Assembly (NCBI GenBank): GCA_001513155.1
Contig: LFSR01000022.1
Span: 1 to 64,000, forward strand
Length of the DNA stretch: 64,000 bases
Reading direction: 5' to 3'
Source of the DNA: Syntrophomonas sp. DTU018
Lineage (GTDB): Bacteria; Bacillota; Syntrophomonadia; Syntrophomonadales; Syntrophomonadaceae
Every line of letters begins with the position of its first letter. The stretch's first letter is position 1. A program made the translations under genes and the position numbers. The notes under the pieces were generated by a model. It saw nothing but the letters and a program-made list of their open reading frames with translations, was not told where the DNA came from and made no database searches. Of this stretch, positions 33,129 to 43,995 are shown in pieces.

Positions 33129-33566
33129 TTGAGATTTTGGATAACTGTATTGTCCGTTATGTTCCTTGACCAGATTACTAAATGGTGGATAGCCAGTAAC
33201 TATCAAGTGGGTGAAAGCCATCCCCTGCTGGGAAACTGGCTTTACCTTACCTATGTGCAGAATCGGGGAGCAGCCTTTGGAATATTGCCGGGCCAAGCCT
33301 GGTTTTTCCTGGCCGCAGCAGCTTTGGTAATCCTGGGCTTGATAATATATAATCATCGCTATACAGTGGAAAAACCGGTGCAGATTTGGACAGGATTGCT
33401 GGTAGCAGGAGCAGCCGGTAATTTTATTGATCGCTGGAGGCTTCAATATGTAATAGATTTTTTGGATCTGCGCTGGTGGCCGGTATTCAACCTGGCCGAT
33501 GCCGCGGTGGTAGTAGGCGGAATTCTGCTGGTAATCCACATACTATTCTTTGTGAAGGAAGGTTAG
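33129..33566 (+). CDS. lspA: Lipoprotein signal peptidase II
   Basis: A membrane aspartyl protease that removes lipoprotein signal peptides. It has 145 residues and four hydrophobic segments. Catalytic Asp residues are Asp101 in GNFIDRW and Asp124 in FNLADAAV; VQNRGAAFG is the conserved extracytoplasmic loop. The TTG at 33129 is taken as start because AGGAGG lies six bases before it. rluD follows after three bases, the usual lspA-rluD pairing of Firmicutes. Confidence 0.93.
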   Translation: MRFWITVLSVMFLDQITKWWIASNYQVGESHPLLGNWLYLTYVQNRGAAFGILPGQAWFFLAAAALVILGLIIYNHRYTVEKPVQIWTGLLVAGAAGNFIDRWRLQYVIDFLDLRWWPVFNLADAAVVVGGILLVIHILFFVKEG

Positions 33567-33569
33567 GAA

Positions 33570-34499
33570 GTGACCAGTTCTCATTTGTATCTGATTGAGG
33601 AGGACATGGAAGGGGAAAGACTGGATACTTACCTGGCCGAAGTAATGGCTGATCTTTCCCGAACCGCCATAAAAGATCTGATAGTAAGCGGCCAGGTTCT
33701 GGTGGACGGGCAGGTACGCAAGCCCAGTTACCGAGTAAAGGAAGGGGATCAGGTACTTATCCATGTGCCTGAAGCCAGGCAAGTAGCCATAAAACCCCAG
33801 AACCTTCCTCTGGAGATAATTTATCAGGATCAGGACATTGCCGTAGTGAACAAACCCAAAGGCATGGTGGTCCATCCCGCCCATGGCAATTGGGAAAATA
33901 CTATGGTTAATGCTTTGTTGTATCACGTTAAAGATTTGTCCGGTATTAACGGAGAGCTGCGACCGGGAATTGTACACCGGCTGGACAAGGATACTTCCGG
34001 TGTCATGGTGGTAGCTAAGCATGATCAGGCTCATCGTGTTTTAGCGGAACAGATAAAAGAACATACTATCAAAAGGGAATATCAGGCACTGGTCCACGGG
34101 GTTATCAAAGAAAACCTGGGAACTATAGAGGCTCCTATCGGCAGAAGCCGGGTTGACCGGAAGAAAATGGCGGTAATTGCTGATGGAAAACCAGCTATCA
34201 GCCGGTATCGGGTTCTGGAACGTTATCAGAACTATACCCTGGTGCAGGTATCCCTGTTGACGGGACGAACCCATCAAATTCGGGTTCATTTTTCTTATAT
34301 AAAACATCCGGTGGTGGGCGATACGGTATACGGCCCGGCCAAAAACAACTTAGGCCTGGTTTCCCAGGCTTTGCATGCTTGCGTGCTGGGCTTTAATCAT
34401 CCCCGTACCGGGGAATACATGGAATTCAGCAGTCCTCTGCCGGATGAATTTCAGCAAGCTTTGGCAAAATTGACTAAGTATACATTGACAGATAAATAA
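33570..34499 (+). CDS. rluD: RluD-family 23S rRNA pseudouridine synthase
   Basis: A 309-residue RluA/RluD-type enzyme. Residues 15-75 form an S4 RNA-binding domain (ERLDTYLAEVM, LVDGQV). The catalytic block is PGIVHRLDKDTSGVMVVAK with Asp139 as nucleophile. TGRTHQIRVH and HPVVGDTVYG complete the family signature. It starts with GTG. The promoter of the downstream pyr operon lies within its last codons. Confidence 0.93.
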   Translation: MTSSHLYLIEEDMEGERLDTYLAEVMADLSRTAIKDLIVSGQVLVDGQVRKPSYRVKEGDQVLIHVPEARQVAIKPQNLPLEIIYQDQDIAVVNKPKGMVVHPAHGNWENTMVNALLYHVKDLSGINGELRPGIVHRLDKDTSGVMVVAKHDQAHRVLAEQIKEHTIKREYQALVHGVIKENLGTIEAPIGRSRVDRKKMAVIADGKPAISRYRVLERYQNYTLVQVSLLTGRTHQIRVHFSYIKHPVVGDTVYGPAKNNLGLVSQALHACVLGFNHPRTGEYMEFSSPLPDEFQQALAKLTKYTLTDK

Positions 34500-34513
34500 G
34501 GGTTGATTAGAAT
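34485..34513 (+). promoter_or_regulatory. Sigma-A promoter of the pyr operon
   Basis: TTGACA, 17 bases, TAGAAT: a near-perfect promoter that overlaps the end of rluD. Transcription would start near 34520, just before the first PyrR-binding loop. Confidence 0.8.
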
Positions 34514-34524
34514 CAGTAAAGAAG

Positions 34525-35192
<668 letters not shown>

Positions 35193-35193
35193 C

Positions 35194-35281
35194 CCTTTAA
35201 TCTGGTCCCGAGAGGCCAGCAAGGGAGAAGCGTTAAGAACAGGGCTTAAGCCTTCCTTGCTGTGCCAAGGAAGGTTTTTTT
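35194..35281 (+). promoter_or_regulatory. PyrR-dependent attenuator 2 (pyrR-pyrB)
   Basis: CTTTAATCTGGTCCCGAGAGGC at 35195-35216 matches the PyrR-loop consensus closely. The terminator follows: CCTTCCTTG (35251-35259) and CAAGGAAGG (35266-35274), then seven T residues. AAGGGAGAAGCG just after the loop can pair with the left side of the terminator stem as antiterminator. It begins two bases after the pyrR stop. Confidence 0.92.
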
Positions 35282-35302
35282 ATGGAAGGAGGCTAACAGC
35301 CA

Positions 35303-36235
35303 ATGCAACGCAAGGATTTGCTGGGATTGTATGATCTTAGCCGGGAAGAGATTGAACTAATTCTGAACACCGCACAGCCCATGAAGGATATTATCCAGCG
35401 GGATATTAAAAAGGTGCCTACCTTGCGCGGAAAAGCCCTGGTAACCGTTTTTTATGAGAACAGTACCCGCACCCGCACTTCCTTTGAAATTGCCGGGAAA
35501 TACCTGAGCGCAGACACCGTCAACCTGGGTGTTTCCACCAGCAGCGTGCAGAAGGGAGAGAGCCTGCGGGATACGATCAAAACCCTGGAGGTAATGGGTT
35601 TTGATGTGATGATAATACGTCATTCCATGAGCGGGACTCCCCACTATATAGCCCGCAACACCAAAATGTCGGTAATCAATGCCGGTGACGGCACCAACGA
35701 GCATCCCACCCAGGCATTGCTGGATCTTTTCACCATTCGGGAGCACAAGGGACACCTGGATGGGCTGAAAGTAGCCATTGTGGGGGATATTCTCCACAGC
35801 CGGGTAGCCCGTTCCAACATATACGGATTAAAGAAATTTGGCTGCGAGGTACGGGTAGTAGGTCCTGCCACCCTGCTTCCTCCGGGTTTGGACCGTTTGG
35901 GTGTGAAATGGTATTACAGTTTGGAGGAAGCCCTGCAGGGAGTAGATGTAATTAATGTCCTGCGCATTCAAAGAGAACGCCAGCAAGTAGGTTTCTTCCC
36001 GTCCCTGGATGAATATGCCAATCTCTACATGCTCAGACCTGAACACCTGCACCTGGCCAAAAAAGATGTGCTGGTTCTCCACCCTGGCCCTATGAACCGG
36101 GGAGTAGAAATATCCAGTCAGATTGCCGACGGAGTGCAGGCAGTGATAAATGAACAGGTTACCAATGGAGTAGCGGTAAGAATGGCCATACTGTATCTCA
36201 TGATGGGAGGCATAAGAGATGAAATTGCTGGTTAA
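35303..36235 (+). CDS. pyrB: Aspartate carbamoyltransferase
   Basis: It condenses carbamoyl phosphate with aspartate to carbamoyl-aspartate. In the 310-residue catalytic chain, [12 protein letters not shown] (51-62) binds carbamoyl phosphate, HPTQALLDL binds both substrates and [12 protein letters not shown] is the late signature. No regulatory pyrI follows, so feedback works through PyrR rather than allostery. It overlaps pyrC by 17 bases. Confidence 0.97.
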   Translation: MQRKDLLGLYDLSREEIELILNTAQPMKDIIQRDIKKVPTLRGKALVTVFYENSTRTRTSFEIAGKYLSADTVNLGVSTSSVQKGESLRDTIKTLEVMGFDVMIIRHSMSGTPHYIARNTKMSVINAGDGTNEHPTQALLDLFTIREHKGHLDGLKVAIVGDILHSRVARSNIYGLKKFGCEVRVVGPATLLPPGLDRLGVKWYYSLEEALQGVDVINVLRIQRERQQVGFFPSLDEYANLYMLRPEHLHLAKKDVLVLHPGPMNRGVEISSQIADGVQAVINEQVTNGVAVRMAILYLMMGGIRDEIAG

Positions 36236-37502
36236 GGGAGGACGAGTGATAGACCCGGCCAGCGGCATGGACCAGCTGGCGGATGTGCTCATTCAAGATG
36301 GCAAAGTGATGGGCATTGACCGGAACATATCCATTGATGAAGGAGAAATGCTGGATGCCAGCGGGAAATTGGTATGCCCTGGCTTTATTGATATTCATGT
36401 CCACCTGCGGGAACCGGGCTTTGAATACAAAGAAGACATAGCTACGGGGACCAGAGCCGCTGCCGCTGGAGGCTTTGCCACCATATGCTGTATGCCCAAT
36501 ACCGACCCGGTAATTGACAATGCAGCGGTAACCAGTTTTGTCCGGGAACGCTCTCGCAAAGCAGGAGTGGTGAATGTGTTGCCCATCGGTGCTGTCACCC
36601 GCCGGCAGGAAGGCAACGAACTGGCGGAAATTGCTGAAATGGTAGCAGCAGGATGTGTAGCTATTTCCGACGATGGCCGGCCGGTTATGAGAGCGGACAT
36701 AATGCGCTATGCCCTGGAATATTCCAAGATGTTTCAAATACCAGTAATGTCCCATTGTGAGGATCTTCACTTAAGCAAAGGCGGCCAGATGCATGAAGGT
36801 TTCTTCTCCACTATTTACGGCTTGAAAGGCATACCGGCGGAGGCAGAGGAAGTTATGGTCGCCCGGGATTTGCTTTTGGCCAAATTGACCGGAGCACATC
36901 TCCACCTGTGTCATGTGTCAACAGCCGGCTCTATTCAAATGATCAAAAGAGCCAAAAGCGAAGGAGTACACGTGACCTGTGAAGTAACCCCCCATCATCT
37001 TACCCTTACTGATGAAATCGTAGGGTCCTATGATACTGATACCAAGGTCAATCCTCCTCTCCGCTCCCAGGAACACCTGGAAACGTTGTGGAAAGCTTTG
37101 AAGGATGGCACTATTGATTGCATTGCTACTGATCATGCTCCCCACCACTTTGAAAGCAAGGACTGCGAGTATGAATTGGCAGCATCGGGAATCTCGGGAT
37201 TGGAAACAGCCGTACCGGTAGTAATGAGCCTGGTTCACAAGGGGATATTGGATCTTAAAACCATGGTCGAAAAAATGAGCCTGGGACCTGCCCGGGTACT
37301 GGGCCTGGATCGCGGCCGGCTAGAGGTGGGAGCAATAGCTGATTTGACCATTATCGATCCGGAAGCGGTGCGTACAGTTGATCCGGCCAAATTTTATTCC
37401 CAGGGGAAAAACACTCCCTTTAAGGGATTAGAATATAAGGGATGGCCATATGCCACTATAGTTGCAGGCAAAATCGTAGCTCGCGACGGCATTATTGCAT
37501 AA
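36219..37502 (+). CDS. pyrC: Dihydroorotase
   Basis: Cyclises carbamoyl-aspartate to dihydroorotate. A 427-residue class I (amidohydrolase-fold) enzyme. The metal motif HVHLREPG begins at His60, and later blocks are [34 protein letters not shown] and ATDHAPHH, which supply the remaining ligands and the catalytic Asp. It starts inside the end of pyrB. Confidence 0.97.
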   Translation: MKLLVKGGRVIDPASGMDQLADVLIQDGKVMGIDRNISIDEGEMLDASGKLVCPGFIDIHVHLREPGFEYKEDIATGTRAAAAGGFATICCMPNTDPVIDNAAVTSFVRERSRKAGVVNVLPIGAVTRRQEGNELAEIAEMVAAGCVAISDDGRPVMRADIMRYALEYSKMFQIPVMSHCEDLHLSKGGQMHEGFFSTIYGLKGIPAEAEEVMVARDLLLAKLTGAHLHLCHVSTAGSIQMIKRAKSEGVHVTCEVTPHHLTLTDEIVGSYDTDTKVNPPLRSQEHLETLWKALKDGTIDCIATDHAPHHFESKDCEYELAASGISGLETAVPVVMSLVHKGILDLKTMVEKMSLGPARVLGLDRGRLEVGAIADLTIIDPEAVRTVDPAKFYSQGKNTPFKGLEYKGWPYATIVAGKIVARDGIIA

Positions 37503-37516
37503 AGAAGGTGTGACAA

Positions 37517-38587
37517 ATGAAAGGATATTTGGTGTTGGAAAACGGCCGTATATTTGAAGGCAAACTCCTGAATGACTGCCGCCTGGCCGATGGCGAGGTA
37601 GTATTCAGCACAGCTATGGTCAGTTATCAGGATATAATCACCGACCCTTCCTATTACGGCCAGATTGTAGTAATGACTTATCCCTTGATCGGCAATGTAG
37701 GCTTCAATGAAAAGAGTTTTGCCTCCCGTGACGCTATGGTCAAGGGACTGATATTAAGAGAGGCTACTGATTTTCCCAGCCACTATGAGATGGAAACAGA
37801 CCTGATCAGTTTTCTCAACAAAAGTGAAATTGCGGTTTTGACAGAAGTGGACACCAGAGCGGTAACTCGTCTCATACGTTCCCAGGGAGTAATGGGAGGA
37901 GTAATAACTGACAATCTTGACCATAAAGAATGGCTGATCACCAAAGCTGCCAGAGCATCCAAAAATCTGCAGGGTGATTTGGTGCAGTATGTTACCCGGC
38001 GCAATACAATGGTATTCGGTCACGGGGAAGGCAAAAAAAGAGTGGTGTTGCTGGATCTGGGGACCAAACGGGGAGTTATTAACTCCTTTGTCCGGCGCGG
38101 GTGTGAAGTGGTGGCGGTTCCTGCCGACACTCAAGCCTGGGAAATCAAAAACTTGTCTCCCCAGGGAGTATATATTTCCGACGGTCCCGGTGATCCCCAG
38201 GCAATACCTGCCGTGATTATAGAATGCCAGTCACTGCTGGGGGAATTCCCCTTGTTCGGTGTAGGACTGGGACACCAAATACTGGCTCTGGCCCTGGGAG
38301 GCAAGACCTACCGCCTGGAATGCGGGCACCGCGGAACCAATCATCCGGTCCGCAGCATGGATAACAACCGCATCTATATTACCACTCAAAATCATAGCTA
38401 TGCTATTGATGAGGATTCCTTACCCGCTACCGGATTAGAGGTAACCATGCGCAGCTTGCATGATAACTCGGTGGAAGCGGTTCGTCACCGATCCCTGCCG
38501 GTGTTTTCCGTTCAGTTTGATCCGGAAAGTTACCCGGGTTACAGCGAAACAGGCTTTTTTTATGATCAGTTTATCGCCCAGCTGTAG
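37517..38587 (+). CDS. carA: Carbamoyl-phosphate synthase small subunit with a broken glutaminase triad
   Basis: The glutaminase subunit of carbamoyl-phosphate synthase, 356 residues. The N-terminal CPSase domain (GYLVLENGRIFEG, TAMVSYQDIITDPSY) and the GATase-like fold (SDGPGDP, GLGHQILALALGGKTYRL) are complete. However, the nucleophile Cys of the usual G-(I/V)-C-LGHQ is Gly250 (GTA GGA CTG GGA CAC), and the catalytic His of QYHPE is Asp335 (QFDPES); Glu337 is kept. The glutaminase should therefore be inactive and the complex should use NH3. No frame damage is present and carB follows, so this looks like a kept protein, not a decaying gene. It may serve as a structural cap for CarB. Confidence 0.93.
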   Translation: MKGYLVLENGRIFEGKLLNDCRLADGEVVFSTAMVSYQDIITDPSYYGQIVVMTYPLIGNVGFNEKSFASRDAMVKGLILREATDFPSHYEMETDLISFLNKSEIAVLTEVDTRAVTRLIRSQGVMGGVITDNLDHKEWLITKAARASKNLQGDLVQYVTRRNTMVFGHGEGKKRVVLLDLGTKRGVINSFVRRGCEVVAVPADTQAWEIKNLSPQGVYISDGPGDPQAIPAVIIECQSLLGEFPLFGVGLGHQILALALGGKTYRLECGHRGTNHPVRSMDNNRIYITTQNHSYAIDEDSLPATGLEVTMRSLHDNSVEAVRHRSLPVFSVQFDPESYPGYSETGFFYDQFIAQL

Positions 38588-38611
38588 ACACCTTATGAAG
38601 GAGGAAAAAGA

Positions 38612-41600
38612 ATGCCGCTTAATCCCAGCCTGAAGAAAGTAATGGTCATAGGTTCTGGACCTATAATTATAGGGCAGGCCGCCGAGTTTGACTATGCAGG
38701 CACCCAGGCCTGCCGGGCACTGAAAGAAGAAGGTATTGAAGTAGTTCTGTTAAATACCAATCCCGCTACAATCATGACCGACGCAGATATAGCCGACCAT
38801 GTTTATTTTGAGCCTATAACCGTATCTACGGTGAAGAAAATACTTGAACGGGAAAAGCCCGATGGAATTATTGCCAATCTGGGAGGGCAGGTAGGGCTCA
38901 ACATGGCCCTGGCCCTGCACAAAGAAGGGGTTTTGGAAAAGACTGGGATACCTCTTTTGGGTATGCCCCTGGAAGCTATTGCCCGCGCTGAGGATCGGGA
39001 ATTGTTCAAACAAACCATGCAGGAGTTGGGGGAGCCTATACCCGAAAGCGCAATAGTTCACAGTGTGGAAGAGGCCCTGGCATTTGCCGATAGTATCGGT
39101 TATCCGGTTATAGTGCGCCCGGCTTACACCCTAGGGGGGACCGGCGGGGGAACCTGTTCCAATGAAAATGAACTGCGGCGCATTGTTACCAAAGGATTAA
39201 AAAACAGTCCTATAAAACAGGCACTGATTGAACGCAGTGTAGCCGGCTATAAGGAAATTGAGTTTGAGGTAATGCGAGATGCCAACGATAACTGCATTAC
39301 CATCTGCAGTATGGAAAACATCGATCCGGTAGGAATTCACACCGGCGACAGCATAGTAGTAGCCCCGGCCCAGACCCTGACGGATGAAGAATACCAGATG
39401 CTGCGGGCTGCTTCCATAAAAATCATTCGGGCTCTTAAAATTGCCGGAGGATGCAATATCCAGTTTGCCCTGGATCCCTTCAGCAAGAAATACTATGTAA
39501 TCGAGGTCAATCCCAGGGTAAGCCGCTCTTCGGCTCTGGCTTCCAAAGCTACTGGCTACCCGATAGCCAGGGTAACAACCAAAATTGCCATAGGCTACAC
39601 ACTGGATGAGATACCTAACGCTGTTACCGGCAAGACTAGTGCTTGCTTTGAACCGGCGGTCGACTATGTAGTCTTAAAAGTTCCCCGCTGGCCCTTTGAC
39701 AAGTTCGTCTTTGGAGATCGCCGTCTGGGCACCCAGATGAAAGCCACCGGAGAGGTTATGGCCATTGACCGCAGTTTTGAAGCCGCTTTTCTAAAATCCA
39801 TTCGCTGTTTGGAGATCGGCATAATCGGCCTCCGCTTGCCGGAACTGCAGGAAATAAGTGATGAAAAGCTCAGGCAGCGCCTTAAAGAAGCTGATGATGA
39901 ACGGATATTTATAATTGCAGAAGCTTTTGCCCGCAACTTTACTATAGACGAAATCTGGGAGATCACTCGTATTGATAAATATTTCCTGAAAAAAATCAAA
40001 AATATCATTGATTTTGCCTTAAACCTGAGTAATAAGCCTATTGACCGGGAGACCCTTCAAGAAGCCAAGAAGATGGGCTTTTCCGATTTGGAGATTGCCA
40101 ACATTTATGGCAAGACTGAAGATGAGATTAGGGAACTGCGTCGTCAGTTGGGAGTTATACCCACGTATAAACAGGTGGACACCTGCGCTGCCGAATTTGA
40201 TGCTCAAACTCCTTACTTCTATTCCTGCTATGAAGAGGAAAATGAAGCCTGGCACGATCCCCAGGCCCGCAAGGTCCTGGTCATTGGATCCGGTCCTATC
40301 CGCATCGGCCAGGGGGTTGAATTCGATTACGGATCAGTGCACTGTGTGTGGGCTCTGAGGGAAGCTGGAGTTAAAGCCATAATCGCCAACAACAATCCGG
40401 AGACAGTCAGTACCGACTTTGATACTTCCGACCGGCTCTATTTTGAGCCCCTGATATTTGAAGACGTGATGAACATAGTTGAGGAAGAACAGCCCGAAGG
40501 AGTAATAGTCCAGTTTGGCGGTCAAACAGCCATAAACCTTGCTGAACCATTAAACCGGGCGGGAGTAAAAATACTGGGTACTTCCTACGACAGTATTGAC
40601 AGGGCTGAAGATCGCCATCGCTTTGATGCCATGGTTGAACAGTTAGGCATTCCCCGCCCACCGGGAAGGAGCGTCCATTCGGTAGAGGAAGCTTTGGCAG
40701 CGGCAGAAGCCATTGGCTATCCCGTGTTGGTGCGGCCTTCTTATGTACTGGGGGGCCGGGCTATGGAAATTGTGTACAACCCGGAAGAAATGGAAATGTA
40801 TATGCAGACCGCGGTTAAAGTAACCCGTGAACACCCGGTACTGGTAGACAAATACCTGCTGGGCAAAGAAATTGAGGTAGATGCTGTGTCAGACGGGGAA
40901 ACAGTGCTTATCCCCGGCATTATGCAGCACATTGAAAGAGCAGGAGTGCATTCCGGGGATAGTATGGCAGTATTCCCTGCTTTTGATATCAGCCCGGAAA
41001 TTGAACAGAAATTAATCGACTATACCATAAAGCTGGCTCGGGAGTTAAAGGTCAAGGGCCTGATAAATATTCAATTTGTGGAATTCCAGAACGAATTGTA
41101 TGTTTTGGAAGTTAATCCGCGCTCGAGCCGCACCGTGCCTTTCATAAGCAAGATAACCGGCATTCCCCTGGTAAAGCTGGCTACCCGGATTATGCTGGGC
41201 AGCAGTCTCACGGAAATGGGTTACCAAAACGGTTTGGCACCCCAACCGAATTTTTATGCGGTCAAGGTACCGGTATTTTCTTTTAATAAACTGGAACAGG
41301 TGGATATTACTTTGGGCCCGGAGATGAAATCTACCGGGGAAGTAATGGGAATTGATCGTTCACTGAAAATGGCCATTTATAAAGGGCTACTGGCTGCTGG
41401 AGTAGACATCCCCAAGAACGGTGTAATTGTTGCTACCATAGCCGACCGGGATAAAACCGAAGCTATTCCCATACTGGCAGATTTCTACCGGATGGGCTTT
41501 AAACTGATCTGCACGGAGGGAACCGCACAAGCTTTGGCTCAGATAGGTATAGAAGTTGAGCGGGTTAAAAAGATTGCGGAGGGGTCGCCTAATATAGTTG

Positions 41601-41824
41601 ATCTTATCCGGGAAGGCAAGGTTGATTTCTGTATTAACACCTTAACTCACGGGCGGCGTATTTTCTCTGATGGGTTCCAGATTCGCCGGGCGGCAGTGGA
41701 ACTTAACATACCATGCTTAACCTCTTTAGATACGGTAAGGGTAATCCAGCAAGTAGTCCAGGAAGGAGATTACCTGGATTCAAATCCGGTAAAATCCCTG
41801 CAGGAATATGTGCAAGGCCGCTGA
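38612..41824 (+). CDS. carB: Carbamoyl-phosphate synthase large subunit
   Basis: The synthetase subunit, 1070 residues, with two homologous ATP-grasp halves. The first half ([24 protein letters not shown]-grasp about 128-320) makes carboxyphosphate and carbamate. The second ([20 protein letters not shown]; about 670-860) phosphorylates carbamate. An oligomerisation segment lies between and an MGS-like regulatory domain ends the protein (from about residue 935, [17 protein letters not shown]). Conserved metal/ATP sites such as [20 protein letters not shown] and [15 protein letters not shown] are intact. It follows carA by 24 bases. With CarA impaired, this subunit would take ammonia directly. 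Confidence 0.97.
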   Translation: MPLNPSLKKVMVIGSGPIIIGQAAEFDYAGTQACRALKEEGIEVVLLNTNPATIMTDADIADHVYFEPITVSTVKKILEREKPDGIIANLGGQVGLNMALALHKEGVLEKTGIPLLGMPLEAIARAEDRELFKQTMQELGEPIPESAIVHSVEEALAFADSIGYPVIVRPAYTLGGTGGGTCSNENELRRIVTKGLKNSPIKQALIERSVAGYKEIEFEVMRDANDNCITICSMENIDPVGIHTGDSIVVAPAQTLTDEEYQMLRAASIKIIRALKIAGGCNIQFALDPFSKKYYVIEVNPRVSRSSALASKATGYPIARVTTKIAIGYTLDEIPNAVTGKTSACFEPAVDYVVLKVPRWPFDKFVFGDRRLGTQMKATGEVMAIDRSFEAAFLKSIRCLEIGIIGLRLPELQEISDEKLRQRLKEADDERIFIIAEAFARNFTIDEIWEITRIDKYFLKKIKNIIDFALNLSNKPIDRETLQEAKKMGFSDLEIANIYGKTEDEIRELRRQLGVIPTYKQVDTCAAEFDAQTPYFYSCYEEENEAWHDPQARKVLVIGSGPIRIGQGVEFDYGSVHCVWALREAGVKAIIANNNPETVSTDFDTSDRLYFEPLIFEDVMNIVEEEQPEGVIVQFGGQTAINLAEPLNRAGVKILGTSYDSIDRAEDRHRFDAMVEQLGIPRPPGRSVHSVEEALAAAEAIGYPVLVRPSYVLGGRAMEIVYNPEEMEMYMQTAVKVTREHPVLVDKYLLGKEIEVDAVSDGETVLIPGIMQHIERAGVHSGDSMAVFPAFDISPEIEQKLIDYTIKLARELKVKGLINIQFVEFQNELYVLEVNPRSSRTVPFISKITGIPLVKLATRIMLGSSLTEMGYQNGLAPQPNFYAVKVPVFSFNKLEQVDITLGPEMKSTGEVMGIDRSLKMAIYKGLLAAGVDIPKNGVIVATIADRDKTEAIPILADFYRMGFKLICTEGTAQALAQIGIEVERVKKIAEGSPNIVDLIREGKVDFCINTLTHGRRIFSDGFQIRRAAVELNIPCLTSLDTVRVIQQVVQEGDYLDSNPVKSLQEYVQGR

Positions 41825-41838
41825 AAGGAGGGGAATAT

Positions 41839-42636
41839 ATGCCCTGTATAGAGAGGGCTCAGGTTATCAGCAACAGCCAGGTAAGCAGCGACCTGTTTGA
41901 AATGGAATTGAAAGCTCCCCAAATTGTGCCCTTGTGCAAACCGGGGCAGTTCATTCACCTGCGGGTCAGCAGCCAGTACGATCCCTTGCTGCGCAGACCT
42001 TTAAGTCTTTACGATGTTGACCGTCAACAGAATACGATTACCTTGCTTTATAAGGTAGTTGGCAAAGGGACCGAGATTTTGTCCCGGACTAAGTCTGGGG
42101 AATATCTGGATATAATGGGGCCCCTGGGCCGGGCTTTCAGCTGGCCACAGCCAGGACAAAGCGCCCTGCTGGTGGGGGGAGGGGTGGGAATTGCTCCCCT
42201 GCTGTTTCTGACCCGGGAATTGCTGGAACAAGGGTACAAGGTTAAGGTTTTGTATGGAGCCCAAAGCAGTCAAGATTTGGCGGCCTTGAACAGGTTCCGC
42301 AGGCTTGGAGCAGAAGTGTGGCCGGCGACTATGGATGGAAAAACCGGATACCCGGGATTGGTAACCGATCTGCTAAAAGAGCAGCTTTCTATTCAAAAAA
42401 CCGGAGATTGGTTCATATATACCTGCGGGCCCGAGCCCATGATGGCCCAAGTAGCCGCATATGCCCATGAATATGGTCTGAAAGGGGAAGTATCCCTGGA
42501 AGAGAATATGGCCTGCGGTGTAGGGGCCTGTCTGGGATGTGCCCGTCAACTGAAATCTAGTGATAAGAGTTATGTAAAAGTATGCAAGGACGGCCCGGTG
42601 TTTGCCTTGCAGGAAGTGGAGCTGAATCCATCATAA
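41839..42636 (+). CDS. pyrK: Dihydroorotate dehydrogenase electron-transfer subunit PyrK
   Basis: An FAD/[2Fe-2S] protein of 265 residues that passes electrons from dihydroorotate dehydrogenase to NAD+. RRPLSLYDVD binds FAD, LVGGGVGIAPLLFL and YTCGPEPMM bind NAD(H), and Cys226, 231, 234 and 249 ligate the cluster. The ATG at 41839 follows AAGGAGGGG; an open frame extends upstream into carB but lacks a ribosome site. It forms the class 1B heterotetramer with PyrD. The gap before pyrD contains a structured repeat. Confidence 0.95.
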   Translation: MPCIERAQVISNSQVSSDLFEMELKAPQIVPLCKPGQFIHLRVSSQYDPLLRRPLSLYDVDRQQNTITLLYKVVGKGTEILSRTKSGEYLDIMGPLGRAFSWPQPGQSALLVGGGVGIAPLLFLTRELLEQGYKVKVLYGAQSSQDLAALNRFRRLGAEVWPATMDGKTGYPGLVTDLLKEQLSIQKTGDWFIYTCGPEPMMAQVAAYAHEYGLKGEVSLEENMACGVGACLGCARQLKSSDKSYVKVCKDGPVFALQEVELNPS

Positions 42637-42703
42637 TTGCTGTACAAATGTCTTATATCTAAGCTAACATCGGCTTGACCGGAATATTAACCGGGATGCA
42701 GGT

Positions 42704-42901
42704 GTATTAGCCGGCTCGCTCCGGTACTCCTCGCCTGCAACCCATCGGCAAACTTTAAGTGCGAAGGGGACCGCTCGTAATTCGGCATCCATGCACTCAG
42801 TACTCGCTGCTCGAAACGTCCTGTTTCTCGCTCCCCTTCGCAGCCCTCAGTTTCACCGTGGGTTGCAATGGCTCGTCGTAAGTCACTCGCCCGGCTAATA
42901 C
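42704..42901 (+). repeat. 198-bp structured repeat element, copy 1
   Basis: An intergenic element between pyrK and pyrD with perfect 11-bp terminal inverted repeats, GTATTAGCCGG and CCGGCTAATAC. Two internal stems are visible: TGCAACCCA (42736-42744) with TGGGTTGCA (42859-42867), and TGCGAAGGGGA (42760-42770) with TCCCCTTCGCA (42832-42842). About 80 percent of it recurs inverted at 47496-47690. In that copy both stems carry base changes that keep pairing. No coding frame is credible. It could be a MITE-like element, a structured RNA, or an mRNA processing or stability element within the pyr transcript. Confidence 0.85.
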
Positions 42902-42941
42902 CCCTGATTAGGCCGAGCAGCGATCTTTGCATTCATCGAGG

Positions 42942-42966
42942 CCCGCATTTCAGGAATAATTGCGGG
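42942..42966 (+). promoter_or_regulatory. Short hairpin before pyrD
   Basis: CCCGCA (42942-42947) pairs with TGCGGG (42961-42966) around a 13-base loop, 30 bases before the pyrD start. No T run follows. Confidence 0.35.
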
Positions 42967-42996
42967 GAAATTAATTACCAGAAAGGGAAAGATGGT

Positions 42997-43932
42997 ATGA
43001 CTGACAAATCCCAACCGGCAAACCATGTTGATATGACAGTAAACCTGGGCGGGTTGCAATTGAAGAATCCGGTCTGCACAGCTTCAGGTACTTTCGGTTA
43101 CGGCCTGGAATATGAAGAATATTTTGACCCTGCTGTTCTGGGGGCAGTTATTGTAAAAGGAACTACTCTGGAACCGCGCCCTGGCAATCCGCCAACCCGT
43201 ATTATTGAGACTCCTGCTGGGATGCTAAATGCCATAGGTCTGGAGAATCCAGGAGTAGATGTTTTTATTGAGCAATACATGCCTGAGTTGCGCAAACGGG
43301 GAGTTACTGTAGTGGCCAATATAGCTGGAAATACCGTGGATGAATATGCTGAGCTGGCCCGGCGTCTGGATGCAGTAGAAGGTATCGGAGCCCTGGAACT
43401 GAACATTTCCTGTCCCAATGTAGCTAAAGGGGGACTCCAATTCGGTACCGATCCTGACATGGTTTATCAGGTAGTATACGAGGTAAGGCAGAATACTAAG
43501 CTGCCGGTTATTCCCAAACTCAGTCCCAACGTTACAGATATAGTGGTCATAGCTCAAGCCGCCCAGTCAGGCGGGGCGGACGCTTTGTCCATGATCAATA
43601 CTTTAATGGGTATGGCTGTAGATATTGAGCGGCGTAAACCCGTCCTGGCCAATGTTTTTGGCGGTTTGTCAGGACCAGCCATCAAGCCGGTAGCCCTGCG
43701 CATGATCTACCAGGTTTACCAGCAGGTAAAACTGCCCATCCTGGGCGGAGGGGGAATTGTTTCTGCCCGTGATGCTCTTGAGTTTATGATGGCGGGTGCT
43801 TCCGCAGTATCCATAGGAACCGGCATTTTTGTGGACCCTTATTTACCCTGCCAGGTAATCGAAGGCTTGCAGGAATATGCCAGGCAACATGGTATAACCA
43901 GAATTACTGATCTGGTGGGGATAGCCCATTAG
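42997..43932 (+). CDS. pyrD: Dihydroorotate dehydrogenase, catalytic subunit (class 1B)
   Basis: FMN enzyme that oxidises dihydroorotate to orotate, working with PyrK. 311 residues; [13 protein letters not shown] near residue 25, [10 protein letters not shown], and [11 protein letters not shown] with Cys139 as the class 1B active-site base; [20 protein letters not shown] binds phosphate of FMN. ATG 42997 is preferred to an upstream frame that runs into the repeat element. Class 1B agrees with the presence of pyrK and with anaerobic growth using NAD+. Confidence 0.95.
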   Translation: MTDKSQPANHVDMTVNLGGLQLKNPVCTASGTFGYGLEYEEYFDPAVLGAVIVKGTTLEPRPGNPPTRIIETPAGMLNAIGLENPGVDVFIEQYMPELRKRGVTVVANIAGNTVDEYAELARRLDAVEGIGALELNISCPNVAKGGLQFGTDPDMVYQVVYEVRQNTKLPVIPKLSPNVTDIVVIAQAAQSGGADALSMINTLMGMAVDIERRKPVLANVFGGLSGPAIKPVALRMIYQVYQQVKLPILGGGGIVSARDALEFMMAGASAVSIGTGIFVDPYLPCQVIEGLQEYARQHGITRITDLVGIAH

Positions 43933-43995
43933 AGGGATTAGTTGATAAAAGTTCAAATTTTTAAGTTCCGACCAGCTTGAGAAGGAGGTTCACAG

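Noticed and set aside
32988-33539. Long N-terminal extension of the MATE transporter frame (184 extra residues)
   Set aside because: It is the antisense of lspA, has no hydrophobic segments expected of a MATE protein, and the ATG at 32987 gives the standard length.
42687-42932. An 81-residue minus-strand frame over copy 1 of the repeat
   Set aside because: The frame exists only because of the structured repeat and is not kept in the second copy in the same form.
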